Positions 25,128 through 34,129 of a DNA stretch of 64,000 nt are shown here, one piece after another. Numbering within the stretch: position 1 is the stretch's first letter; every line of letters begins with the position of its first letter. Position numbers and translations under genes: made by a program. The notes under the pieces are model-generated. The model searched no databases, was not told the DNA's origin, and saw nothing but the letters and a program-made list of their open reading frames with translations. This DNA comes from Saccharothrix ecbatanensis. Its GTDB lineage: Bacteria > Actinomycetota > Actinomycetes > Mycobacteriales > Pseudonocardiaceae. The stretch covers positions 868,001 through 932,000 of the forward strand of contig NZ_JACHMO010000001.1 of assembly GCF_014205015.1 (NCBI RefSeq), given 5' to 3'.

Positions 25128-26858
25128 ATGACTCTCGACCAGACGGTCAGCCCCACACTGGACACCGCCCCGTGGTGGACCTCGGCCGTGGTCTACCAGG
25201 TCTACCCGCGCAGCTTCGCCGACTCCGACGGCGACGGTGTAGGTGATCTCAACGGCATCACGTCGCGGTTGGAACACCTGGAGCGGTTGGGCGTCGACGT
25301 GATCTGGCTGTCGCCCGTCTACGCCTCGCCACAGGCCGACAACGGCTACGACATCGCCGACTACCAGGCGATCGACCCGCTGTTCGGCACCTTGGAGGAC
25401 TTCGACCGGCTGGTCGCCGAGGCGCACGCCCGCGGCATGAAGCTGGTGATGGACCTGGTGGTCAACCACACCTCCGACGAACACCCCTGGTTCGTCGAGT
25501 CCCGCTCCTCCAAGCACAACCCCAAGCGCGACTGGTACTGGTGGCGCCGGCCGCGGGAAGGGTTCGAAGCCGGGCAGCCGGGCGCCGAACCGACGAACTG
25601 GCAGTCGTACTTCTCCGGCCCGACCTGGACCCTCGACGAGGCGACCGGCGAGTACTACCTGCACCTGTTCGCACCCCGGCAGCCGGACCTGAACTGGGAA
25701 AACCCGGAGGTCCGGCAGGAGGTGTACTCGATGATGAGGTGGTGGCTGGACCGGGGCGTGGACGGCTTCCGGATGGACGTCATCAGCCTGATCTCCAAGG
25801 ACCCCGCCCTTCCCGACGGCGCGACGACCGGCGCCGGCGGCCTCGGCGACGGGTTCCCGCACTTCAGCAACGGACCGCGCGTCCACGAATTCCTCCAGGA
25901 GATGCACCGGGAGGTGTTCGACGGCCGGTCCGGCGACCTGCTGACCGTGGGGGAGACGCCCGGCGTCACCTGGGCAGACGCCCGGCTGTTCACCGACCCG
26001 GCACGGCGCGAGCTGGACATGGTGTTCCAGTTCGACCACGTCTGCCTCGACCACGGCCCCGGCGGCAAGTTCGACCTGCGCCCGCTGGACCTGCGCGACC
26101 TCAAAGCCTCGATGGGGCGTTGGCAGGAGGAGTTGAGCGAGGTCGGCTGGAACAGCCTCTACTGGTGCAACCACGACCAGCCCCGCGTGGTGTCCCGGTT
26201 CGGCGACGACGGCGAGCACTGGCGCGAATCCGCCACCGCCTGGGCCACCGTGCTGCACCTGCACCGCGGCACGCCCTACGTCTACCAGGGCGAGGAGCTG
26301 GGCATGACCAACGCGCCGTTCGCCGGCGTGCACGAGATGCGCGACATCGAATCCCTCAACCACTACGCCGAGGCCATCGCCGCGGGCGGCGACCCGGAGT
26401 CGGTGCTGCGCGGCCTGCGCACCATGGGCCGCGACAACGCCCGCACCCCCGTGCAATGGGACGCAAGCCCGCAGGCCGGGTTCACCACCGGCCAACCGTG
26501 GCTCGCGGTCAACCCCAACCACACCTGGCTCAACGCCGCCGCCCAGTACGACGACCCTCGCTCCGTCTTCAACCACTACCGCAAGCTCATCGAACTGCGC
26601 CACGCGCTCCCCGTCATCGCCCACGGCGACTTCCGGATGCTCCTGGCCGACCACCCGCACCTCTACGCCTACGAACGCACGCTGAACGACGACCGACTGC
26701 TCGTCGTGGCCAACCTCAGCGGCACACCGCACACCGCGGCACTGGACGGCGACTGGTCCGCCGTCGACCTGCTGCTGTCCAACGTCGACGAACCATCGAT
26801 CGTGAACGGCCGGATCTCCATGGAACCGTGGTCCGCGCACGTCTTCAGGAAAAGGTGA
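25128..26858 (+). CDS. GH13 alpha-glucosidase / oligo-1,6-glucosidase
   Basis: A 576-residue cytoplasmic enzyme of the alpha-amylase family. The four conserved regions are seen in order: DLVVNHTSDEHPWF (region I), GFRMDVISLI (region II, nucleophile Asp), LTVGETPGV (region III, acid/base Glu) and WCNHDQPRV (region IV). The N-terminus VVYQVYPRSFADSDGDGVGD with the calcium-like loop and the QFDHVCLDH region fits alpha-glucosidases that cut short alpha-glucans. SD AGGA is 6 bases before the ATG. One base separates it from the GH43 start, so the two are co-transcribed. An alpha-glucosidase in a beta-glycan island is slightly out of place and pairs with the lost CUT1-type permease. Confidence 0.92.
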   Translation: MTLDQTVSPTLDTAPWWTSAVVYQVYPRSFADSDGDGVGDLNGITSRLEHLERLGVDVIWLSPVYASPQADNGYDIADYQAIDPLFGTLEDFDRLVAEAHARGMKLVMDLVVNHTSDEHPWFVESRSSKHNPKRDWYWWRRPREGFEAGQPGAEPTNWQSYFSGPTWTLDEATGEYYLHLFAPRQPDLNWENPEVRQEVYSMMRWWLDRGVDGFRMDVISLISKDPALPDGATTGAGGLGDGFPHFSNGPRVHEFLQEMHREVFDGRSGDLLTVGETPGVTWADARLFTDPARRELDMVFQFDHVCLDHGPGGKFDLRPLDLRDLKASMGRWQEELSEVGWNSLYWCNHDQPRVVSRFGDDGEHWRESATAWATVLHLHRGTPYVYQGEELGMTNAPFAGVHEMRDIESLNHYAEAIAAGGDPESVLRGLRTMGRDNARTPVQWDASPQAGFTTGQPWLAVNPNHTWLNAAAQYDDPRSVFNHYRKLIELRHALPVIAHGDFRMLLADHPHLYAYERTLNDDRLLVVANLSGTPHTAALDGDWSAVDLLLSNVDEPSIVNGRISMEPWSAHVFRKR

Positions 26859-26859
26859 G

Positions 26860-28371
26860 ATGAACAAGCCGATCATCCCCGGCATGCACCCCGACCCGAG
26901 CGTCTGCCGCGCGGGTGAGGACTACTACCTCGCCTGCTCCAGCTTCGAGTACTTCCCCGGCGTCCCGATCTTCCACAGCCGGAACCTGACCGACTGGGTC
27001 CAGATCGGCAACGCGCTGGACCGGCCGGGCCAACTCCGACTGCCCGCCGGCACGGCCGCCTCCAGCGGGATCTACGCCCCGACGCTGCGCCACCACGACG
27101 GCCGGTTCTGGCTGATCGTCACCAACGTCGCGGGCGACGGCAACCTGCTGTTCCACACGGAGGACCCGGCGGGTCCCTGGTCCGACCCGGTGCGGCTGCC
27201 CGACGTCCACGGCATCGACCCCGACCTGGCCTGGGACGAGGACGGCAACTGCTGGTGCACCTACGCCGGCGTCGGCCAGGTCCGCATCGACCCGACCACC
27301 GGCGAGACTCTGGGAGAACCCCGTGCGCTCTGGTCCGGCACACCGGGCGCCCACGCCCCCGAGGCGCCGCACCTGTACAAGATCGGCGACCACTTGTACC
27401 TGATGATCGCCGAGGGCGGCACCGAACGCGGTCACGCGGCCTTGATCGCCCGCGGCCCCACGGTCAACGGCCCGTTCGAACCCTGTCCGGACAACCCGAT
27501 CCTGACCCATCGGGGCACCGATCACCCCATCCAGAACACCGGGCACGCAGACCTCGTGCAGGCGCCCGACGGCTCGTGGTGGATGGTGCTGCTCGGCGTG
27601 CGCCCGCGCGGGGGGACGCCCGGCTGGCACGTGCTGGGTCGGGAGACCTTCCTCGCGCCGGTGCGCTGGGTCGACGGGTGGCCCGTCGTCGGCGAGCCGG
27701 GGACCGACTCACCCACGTCACCGCACCCCACCGCCACCGAGCCCGTCCGGGACGACTTCGACAAGTCCGACCTGCACCCCCGCTGGATCTCCCTGCGCCA
27801 CCGGCCCGCCGACCACTGCACCACCGAGGCCCGACCCGGGTGGCTCACCCTCCGCGCCGAGGGCGGTTCGCCGGACGATCCGGACGTCACCTTCGTCGGC
27901 CGCCGTCAGCAGCACCTGTCGTGCCGCGCCCGCGCCGCGATCGACGCCACCGAGGGCAGCGGCGGCCTGGTGGTGCGGCTGGACGAACGGCACCACTACG
28001 CGATCGAGGTGGCCGACGGGCAGGTGAGCGCCTATGCCCGGATCGGGCCGCTGCGGTCCCTGGTGGGGTCCGCGCAGGCGGGACCGGGCGAGGTGGTGCT
28101 GGAGATCGCGATCGCCGAGCCCCGGACGCCGACCGACTCCCACAACGGTCCCGACACGGTGACCCTCGGCGTCGTCCGACCGGATGGCACTCGCACCGAG
28201 CTGGCCCGCCTGGACGGCCGCTACCTCTCGACCGAGGTGGCCGGGGGCTTCACCGGACGGGTGATCGGCATGTACGCGTCGAGCGGCGCCGTCCACTTCG
28301 ACTGGTTCGACTACGAACCGGTCGAGGCCGCCGCGGACGACACCACGAAGTGGGACTCGGAACAGGTGTGA
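26860..28371 (+). CDS. GH43 beta-xylosidase / alpha-L-arabinofuranosidase
   Basis: A 503-residue cytoplasmic enzyme. The five-bladed propeller begins IIPGMHPDPSVCRAGEDYYL, with the base Asp in HPDPS. The modulator Asp is in VHGIDPDLAWDEDG and the acid Glu in GTPGAHAPEAPHLYKIGDHL. A C-terminal beta-sandwich (about 300-503) includes DGRYLSTEVAGGFTGRVIGM, typical of GH43 subfamily 11-like xylosidases. It starts one base after the GH13 stop and uses AGGAAAAGG as ribosome site. It completes intracellular breakdown of xylo-oligosaccharides with the GH3 enzyme. A decayed paralogous C-terminus lies at 9105-9561. Confidence 0.93.
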   Translation: MNKPIIPGMHPDPSVCRAGEDYYLACSSFEYFPGVPIFHSRNLTDWVQIGNALDRPGQLRLPAGTAASSGIYAPTLRHHDGRFWLIVTNVAGDGNLLFHTEDPAGPWSDPVRLPDVHGIDPDLAWDEDGNCWCTYAGVGQVRIDPTTGETLGEPRALWSGTPGAHAPEAPHLYKIGDHLYLMIAEGGTERGHAALIARGPTVNGPFEPCPDNPILTHRGTDHPIQNTGHADLVQAPDGSWWMVLLGVRPRGGTPGWHVLGRETFLAPVRWVDGWPVVGEPGTDSPTSPHPTATEPVRDDFDKSDLHPRWISLRHRPADHCTTEARPGWLTLRAEGGSPDDPDVTFVGRRQQHLSCRARAAIDATEGSGGLVVRLDERHHYAIEVADGQVSAYARIGPLRSLVGSAQAGPGEVVLEIAIAEPRTPTDSHNGPDTVTLGVVRPDGTRTELARLDGRYLSTEVAGGFTGRVIGMYASSGAVHFDWFDYEPVEAAADDTTKWDSEQV

Positions 28372-28642
28372 CGACCCCACGGCATGCCGATGGATGCCTT
28401 CCGGAGTTGACCACCGCCCGTTGAGCGATGACGCGTTGGCGACGCCGCCGGGCGGCGCGGCCGAGTTCGGGACCGTCGCCGGCAGCGACTGCCAAGCCAG
28501 CCACGCCACCCTTCTTTAGGTTGCCTTTGAAACAGAAAGCGCTGATGGTGGCACCTGAAGGCAGTGACGGTGGGCGACCCGGTGGGCCGGGGATGGGCTA
28601 AGTGAAGTAGCCTGGCGAAAGGGTGCGGTGAAGGAGGAAATC

Positions 28643-29902
28643 GTGGCGAGAAGCCCGGTCTGGGCAAGCCGGCCGAAGACGCGAGGCGTGGTGCTGGACG
28701 TGATCAGAGCGGCGCGCTCGATCAGCCGGGTGGAGCTCGCGACGGCGACCGGTCTCACCGGGGCGACGATCTCCGACGTCGTGCGCGAGCTCCTGGGCGA
28801 CGGCCTGGTCGTCGAGGCCGGTCGTGGTGCGCCGACGGGTGGCAAGCCGCGCACGATGGTCCAGCTCAACCCGCCCGCCCGCTACAGCGTCGGAGTGCAA
28901 CTCGAGCGCAACGCCTGCGTCATCGTGGTCGTCGACCTGGCCGGCCGACCGGTGGCGCGCACGTCGTTCCACGGCGTGTCGTCGATGCCGCCGGAGCAGG
29001 CGTTGCCGCTCGTGGCGTCCCGAGTGGACACCCTGCTGACGACGGCGGGCGTCGACCGGGAGAAGGTGCTCGGGGTCGGCCTGGTCAGTTACGGTCCGCA
29101 GGACCGGGGTGCGGGTGTGCTGTTGACGCCGCAGCCCACCGAGGACTGGTACGACTACCCCGTCGCGCCGCGCCTCGCGGAGAGCCTGGACCTGCCCGTG
29201 CTGCTCGACAACGACGCCGCCGCGGCGGCCATCGGCGAGTACTGGATGGGTGCGGTGGACCCGCAGAGCACCTATGGCTGCTTCTACATGGCCACCGGGA
29301 TCGGCGGCGGGGTGGTGGTCGCCGGCGAGGTGTACCGGGGCAGCACGTCGAACACCGCGGAGATCGGCCACATCTCAATCGACGTCAACGGCGACGAATG
29401 CCCGTGCGGCAACGTCGGGTGCCTGGAGAACTACGCCGGCCCATCGGCCCTGGTGCGGCAGGCGCTGGCGATGCCGGACCTCGCCCGGCGACTGGCGCTC
29501 GACCCGGCCGCCGACGACTTCCTGACCGAGTTCGCACGGATCGCGGCCGCCGCGAACGCCGGCGATCCCGAGGCCCGCGAACTCGTCGAGCGGTCGGCGC
29601 GCTACATCGGTCACGCCGCGGTCACCGTGGCGACCCTGTTCGACCTGGACACGATCGTCCTGGCCGGACAGAGCTTCGCGGTGGCGGGCTCGATCTACCA
29701 GGCCGTGATCCAACGAGAGCTGGACCGCCGGTTGTTCGCCCGCAAGGCCCACCCGGTGCGGGTGGTGCCGTCGGTGAACGGGTCGGACGCGGCCGCGATC
29801 GGCGGGGCGATCCTCGTCCTGCAGAGCGAGCTGATACTCGGCCACGGCCGCTCCGAGGACGGAGCACGGCAGGTGCCCGCCGGCGCGGTCGAGGCACCGT
29901 GA
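28643..29902 (+). CDS. ROK-family transcriptional regulator
   Basis: A 419-residue regulator. The N-terminal winged helix (VVLDVIRAARSISRVELATA, then TGLTGATISDVVRELLG) is followed by a ROK sugar-kinase-like fold with FYMATGIGGGVVVAGEVYRG and the zinc-binding motif EIGHISIDVNGDECPCGNVG followed by CLE. Such NagC/XylR-type proteins repress sugar genes and are released by a sugar. The GTG at 28643 is chosen because AAGGAGGAAAT is directly upstream; the GTG at 28628 lies before this ribosome site. It follows the glycosidase operon by 271 bases in which no gene is visible, and is a likely controller of that operon. Confidence 0.9.
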   Translation: MARSPVWASRPKTRGVVLDVIRAARSISRVELATATGLTGATISDVVRELLGDGLVVEAGRGAPTGGKPRTMVQLNPPARYSVGVQLERNACVIVVVDLAGRPVARTSFHGVSSMPPEQALPLVASRVDTLLTTAGVDREKVLGVGLVSYGPQDRGAGVLLTPQPTEDWYDYPVAPRLAESLDLPVLLDNDAAAAAIGEYWMGAVDPQSTYGCFYMATGIGGGVVVAGEVYRGSTSNTAEIGHISIDVNGDECPCGNVGCLENYAGPSALVRQALAMPDLARRLALDPAADDFLTEFARIAAAANAGDPEARELVERSARYIGHAAVTVATLFDLDTIVLAGQSFAVAGSIYQAVIQRELDRRLFARKAHPVRVVPSVNGSDAAAIGGAILVLQSELILGHGRSEDGARQVPAGAVEAP

Positions 29903-30004
29903 CCGTTCGCGCTCAGCGCTCGTGTGATGCGGCGGAGAGCTGTCCCTGTGTTCAAGCACGGCGTGACCGGCGGTTGGCTTCCGGGGCGTTCGCGGCGTGG
30001 CTTG

Positions 30005-30708
30005 TCAGGCGCTGCCGCCGCGTACCAGGTCGGTGGGCAGCAGGAGGCCGGGTTCGTCGTCGTGGCCGTGTTCGACCTGGCGCAGGCAGCGGGCGATCAG
30101 TTCGCGGGTGATGCGTTCGACGGGGATGCGGGCGGTGGTGAGGGTGGGTTCGGTGACCAGGCCGACGGCGCCGCCGTCGCGGCGTTGTCCACGTCCACCC
30201 AGTGCTGGGGCAGGTCCGGGGCGAGGCGGCCGAAAGAGGCGAAGGGGATGTTGCTGTCGGCCAGGAAGCGGGCCCGCTCGTCCTCCACACCGGACTCGGA
30301 CAGCACCACCGCGTCCACGGCGTGCCGGGCCGCGAGCTCCTTGAACACGCCAAGGGGGTCCTCGTGGTGGTGGGTGAAGACGAGCACCTGGTGGTCGACG
30401 TCGGCGCCGGCCTTCACCAGGGCGAGCAGGAAGTGCAGGGTGAATCCCTGTGCCCGGTCGAGCTGCTCGCCGAAGATGTGGTAGCCGATCTGCATGGAGC
30501 GCCGTGAGCGCAGGGTCTGCGCGGCGCGGTTGGGCTGGTAGCCCAGCTCGTGCATGGCGCTGGTGACCTTTTCGTAGGTCGCGGCGGAGTAGTACTCGTC
30601 GCGGCCGTTGAGGACGTTGGACACGGTCTGCCTCGACACGCCCGCGGCGGCGGCCACGTCCACGATGCCGACGCGCCGTCTTCCCTGCTCCGTGCGGTTC
30701 CCAGGCAC
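30005..30708 (-). pseudogene. LacI-family regulator with deleted core
   Basis: The 5' half (GTG 30708, SD GAGGAGG) encodes a good LacI DNA-binding domain (VGIVDVAAAAGVSRQTVSNV, then YEKVTSAMHELGYQPNRAAQ) and the first half of the periplasmic-binding fold up to HWVDVDNAATAA near 30180. From there the frame is wrong. In another frame the last part reads GAVGLVTEPTLTTARIPVER, then ITRELIARCLRQVEHG and PTDLVRGGS to TGA at 30005-30007, a proper LacI C-terminus. About 90-100 residues between them are gone. The product would lack its inducer pocket. It is likely to have controlled the neighbouring GH genes. Confidence 0.85.
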
Positions 30709-30765
30709 CGGTCCACCTCCTCGTCCTGAAACATCATTCACCCTATGTGACCAGTCGGGCACGTC

Positions 30766-30906
30766 ATGCTCGAGGACGTCCGGATCGACCCCACCAGCCC
30801 TGCGACCACCTCCACCCCGATCACCTTCGCCGCCGTTCCCTACTTCCTGTGGGGCAACCGCACGCCCGGACCGATGCGGGTCTGGATACCGACCACCACC
30901 GCGTGA
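30766..30906 (+). pseudogene. C-terminal remnant of a GH127 beta-L-arabinofuranosidase
   Basis: A 46-codon frame ending TGA 30904-30906 reads ITFAAVPYFLWGNRTPGPMR followed by VWIPTT. This matches the characteristic end of DUF1680/GH127 proteins (xAVPYFxWANRGPGxMRVWIP). No upstream part of the gene survives between it and the LacI remnant. It implies the island once had an arabinose-releasing enzyme. Confidence 0.6.
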
Positions 30907-30929
30907 CGAAACACCTGTCGGTCTCTGTT

Positions 30930-31146
30930 GCCCAATTCGGCTGTGCGGCGAGGTGGAGTCTGGCGAGGTGGCTGGTGCTCCGCTGTCCGGTGAGGTGCCG
31001 TTCCACCGTGCGTCCAGGCGGATCAGGTTGAGGGCGGTGGCGGCGAAGACATGGGCGAGGCGGGTCTTGGTCAGCCTGGTGTAGCGGCTGCGGCGGACTC
31101 CGGTGGCGGCGGCCGCTTGGTGGACGGTGTGCATTGTGGACGGACC
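30930..31146 (-). mobile_element. Remnant of an IS1182-family transposase C-terminus
   Basis: On the minus strand, STMHTVHQAAAATGVRRSRY, then TRLTKTRLAHVFAATALNLI and RLDARWNG match the end of IS1182-type transposases, followed after a frame change near 30990 by TSHLARLHLAAQ, also part of the usual ending. No terminal repeats or intact DDE core remain. It lies between the GH127 remnant and a membrane-protein gene. Confidence 0.7.
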
Positions 31147-31369
31147 GGGCAGGATCGGCAGGCGGTGACGGGACAGCGATCCACCGCCCGAGTCGAACAG
31201 GCGGACAGGACCAGCAGCGTCGTGCCGCTCGTCGCGGCGTGTCGGGTGTTCACCGGACACCACCGCGTGCATGGGGTTTCTAGGCTCGCCCGTACGGGTG
31301 GCTCCATGCCTGCGATCCGTACCACCCGGACACTGGTCACCGGAACAAAGACGGCAGGAAATCGGCTTC

Positions 31370-32845
31370 ATGAGCAACCAGCAGCCACCTTGGCAGCCGT
31401 ACCAAGGGCAGCCGCATCACGGGCAGCCGCACCACGGGTACCAAGGCCGACCGCAACCGGCGCAGCCGTACCCTCAGCACCCGTCCCAGCACGCGGCGCC
31501 GTATCCCGGTGGCGGCTACCCCGGCGCGCCGCAGGAAGGCCGGCGACCACCCAAGCGAGGCACGAAGGGCAAGGTCTTCCTCGCGATCGCCGGTGTGGTC
31601 GTGGTCGTCGCCGCCGCGGTGACGGGTGTCGTGCTCTACACCGGCGGCGGGTCGGGTGGCGGGCCGGACTTCGCCGAGCGACCCGGTGCCGAGGAGGTGG
31701 CCTTCCCCGACCTGGGCAAACTCGGCTACGACGCCGGGCCGGACGCCGTGTGCGAGTCGCTCGGCAAGATCATGACCGCGCGCGGCTACGAACGCGCCGG
31801 CAGCAGCTCGAAGTTCGGCATCACGTGCTTCTTCGACACACCGGCCGCCTCCGTGCTGAAGGACGGCACCACGCACCTGAGCGTCGGGATCTTCGTGATC
31901 CGCGGCGCGGACGCCGACCGCGGCTACCGCCTCAAGATCGACAGCATCACCCGGTTCCGGGAGAAGCCCACCGCCCGCGAATCCTTCGTGCTCAGCGAGT
32001 TGACCGAGTTCCCCTCAGGCGATGAGGGATTCTTCGCGCACAGCGAGTTCAAGGGCAACCCGGACAAGCACTCGCTGGCCACGGTCGGCTTCCGGTCGGG
32101 CGACGACACGGTCGTCATGGAGATCAACGGCAGCATCCGCAACCTCAGCGGCGACCAGCCGAACGACGCGATGCCCGAGGCGGAGCTCTACGGCGAAGCG
32201 GTCGACATCGTCAAGGCCATGAACGGCGACGGCTCGGCCGGCGCGCCGCGGATCAAGCCGGCTCCGACGCAGGAGTACCCGGGGCTGCCCCCGCTGAAGA
32301 AGCCACGACTGGCCGAAGGCGACGGCGCCGACGGGCAGTGCGCCGCGATCACCACCGCGGCCCAGCAGCTGGTCATGAAGCTGAAGAAGGCGGACGTCGC
32401 GTCGAGCACCAGCACCGTCCTGTGCCACTACGACCACGCCGCCGACTACCACCAGAAGCGGATCCTCCACCGCCTGGAGGTGACGGTGCGAGACTTCAGC
32501 GCCAACCAGAAACTGTCCGCCAGCGGTGAACTCGGACGGGACCTGCTCACGATCTTCGAGCAGGCGGCCGAGAAACCCCAGTCGGGTGACAAGCGGAAGA
32601 GCACCCAGGGCCCGCTGTACTCGCTGCCGGTGGGCACGTCCGGCTACATGGTCTACACCAAACAGGAAGGCGCGGACGGGAAGAGCTCCGCCTGGATCAA
32701 GGCCGCGTACGTGCAGGACAACATCTACTACCGGTTCTACCTGACCGGAGCCAGGTTCGCCGACGGCACCACCGATCCGGTCGCCTTGCCCGAGGAGCAG
32801 CTCGTGGCCGACCTTCTGAAGATCCTGACCGCGATGGACCGCTGA
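31370..32845 (+). CDS. Membrane-anchored protein with Pro/Gln-rich cytoplasmic head
   Basis: A 491-residue protein. Residues 1-65 are rich in Pro, Gln, Gly, His and Tyr with short repeats (GQPHHGQPHHGYQG). A single transmembrane helix follows a basic KRGTKGK (VFLAIAGVVVVVAAAVTGVV, about 71-90). The large extracytoplasmic part seems to hold two similar lobes, each with a conserved cysteine pair (AVCESLGKIMTARGY with ITCFFDT; QCAAITTAAQQLVMK with VLCHYDH), suggesting an internal duplication. No enzyme motif is seen. Actinobacteria encode many such exported proteins of unknown role. ATG 31370 follows GGCAGGA. Confidence 0.75.
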   Translation: MSNQQPPWQPYQGQPHHGQPHHGYQGRPQPAQPYPQHPSQHAAPYPGGGYPGAPQEGRRPPKRGTKGKVFLAIAGVVVVVAAAVTGVVLYTGGGSGGGPDFAERPGAEEVAFPDLGKLGYDAGPDAVCESLGKIMTARGYERAGSSSKFGITCFFDTPAASVLKDGTTHLSVGIFVIRGADADRGYRLKIDSITRFREKPTARESFVLSELTEFPSGDEGFFAHSEFKGNPDKHSLATVGFRSGDDTVVMEINGSIRNLSGDQPNDAMPEAELYGEAVDIVKAMNGDGSAGAPRIKPAPTQEYPGLPPLKKPRLAEGDGADGQCAAITTAAQQLVMKLKKADVASSTSTVLCHYDHAADYHQKRILHRLEVTVRDFSANQKLSASGELGRDLLTIFEQAAEKPQSGDKRKSTQGPLYSLPVGTSGYMVYTKQEGADGKSSAWIKAAYVQDNIYYRFYLTGARFADGTTDPVALPEEQLVADLLKILTAMDR

Positions 32846-34129
32846 CGGGTCACCCATCGTCGAGGAGCCGCCAGGCGGTGAGGGCCGGTCTCACCCGGAT
32901 CAGCCCGGGTGGCTCGGTGAGCGTGCAGGTGCAGGAGGCCGAGGTCATCTCCGGACTGAGGTGGTTGATCCCGGACCACCAGGGGACCAATCAGCTCCCC
33001 ATGTCCACCTCGGCGACGTGGTGCGGGCGAGCGGTCATGCGCTCGGTTGCCAACCGGTTCGACGGTCTTGGCTTTACTGACAGTGGAGTATTGCGCTGGT
33101 AGCTCCGTGCGGATACGTTGTCGAAACATCGCTCAGGTCGAACCGGTTCGATGGCAGATGGACGATTCCAGTTGCAACGCCGCCGCCTGGAGGGACTACG
33201 TCATGAAGGCCTCCCCGTTCAGTCGCCGCGTGACCGCCGCCTTGGCTGCGGAGGGACTGGTCCTGCCCGTGTGTTTCGCCGCCGGGGACACGGGTGGTGC
33301 TGAAAGCCAATCAGGACACCGGCTTGGACGCGTCGCAGGCGTCGCCCAACCTGGTGGTCGCCGGTGGGGGCGCAGAGCAACGGCGGGGCCATCGCCGCCT
33401 TGACCGTCATGCCGGATCGCGACGGCGCTGTCCGGATCCGCAGTCGTGTGCTTGTCGGCGATTCGAATTGCGCGACACGACGCGCGACAAGGCCGTCCGG
33501 CCGACCAGGTGGGAGCCCGAGGTGGTCGCATTCCACGGCCGGGCGCACGACATTTACCGCGTGAAGAACCGGCGCCGGCCGGCCGGCGCTCGGACGACGT
33601 ATCGGAACGGGACGCAGCAAGCTCCACCAGGGCGCGACGGCTGGCCAGATGCGAAACTGACCGGCCGTGTCGTCCTGGGTCTTCTTGACCGGCGACAAAT
33701 CACCTGCATAACGTAGGGGGGCTATCGAAACCTGTCTCCGGGAATTGCTGCCCGCGCGGAGGACTGACTCAATGTCGAGCTCGCTTAACGATGTGCTGCG
33801 CGTTTCGTGGCCCGACTGCGACCGGACTCCGGGTCGGAAGACCGGCGTGTCATCACTCTGGAGCACTTCGATGCCGCGGTTACTCGGTCCGAACTTGAAG
33901 ACCGGTGTACTGCGCATAAGGGCTGCGAGTGGCCTTTCGACCGCCTGTGCGGTTCAGTGCTCAGGTCCGTCTGCTCGACGGACGCTGAACAGGCAGGAGT
34001 CGACGTCGCGCCTCTTCACGCCTGTGGTTGGTTAGTGGATCAGCGCGTGTCCGTCGAATGACCGGCACATTCGGGCCGGCATGCGTCCACCTCCGTTCGC
34101 GTTCGACCACTGATGATCTGGAGACAAGT
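32846..34129. other. 1.28-kb stretch without an intact gene
   Basis: Only short, overlapping frames are present. One fragment starting at 33203 (+) begins MKASPFSRRVTAALAAEGLV then LPVCFAAGD, which looks like an export signal, and neighbouring frames to about 33590 carry VVLKANQDTGLD, IAALTVMPDRDGAVRIRSRV and WEPEVVAFHGRAHDIYRVKN. Read together with frame changes they could be one decayed secreted protein, which I do not recognise. Nothing was recognised in 33720-34129. Confidence 0.4.

Noticed and set aside
24900..26885. Minus-strand open frame of 661 codons opposite GH13
   Set aside because: GH13 has all four catalytic regions on the plus strand; the opposite frame is Val/Gly/Asp-rich filler typical of high-GC antisense.
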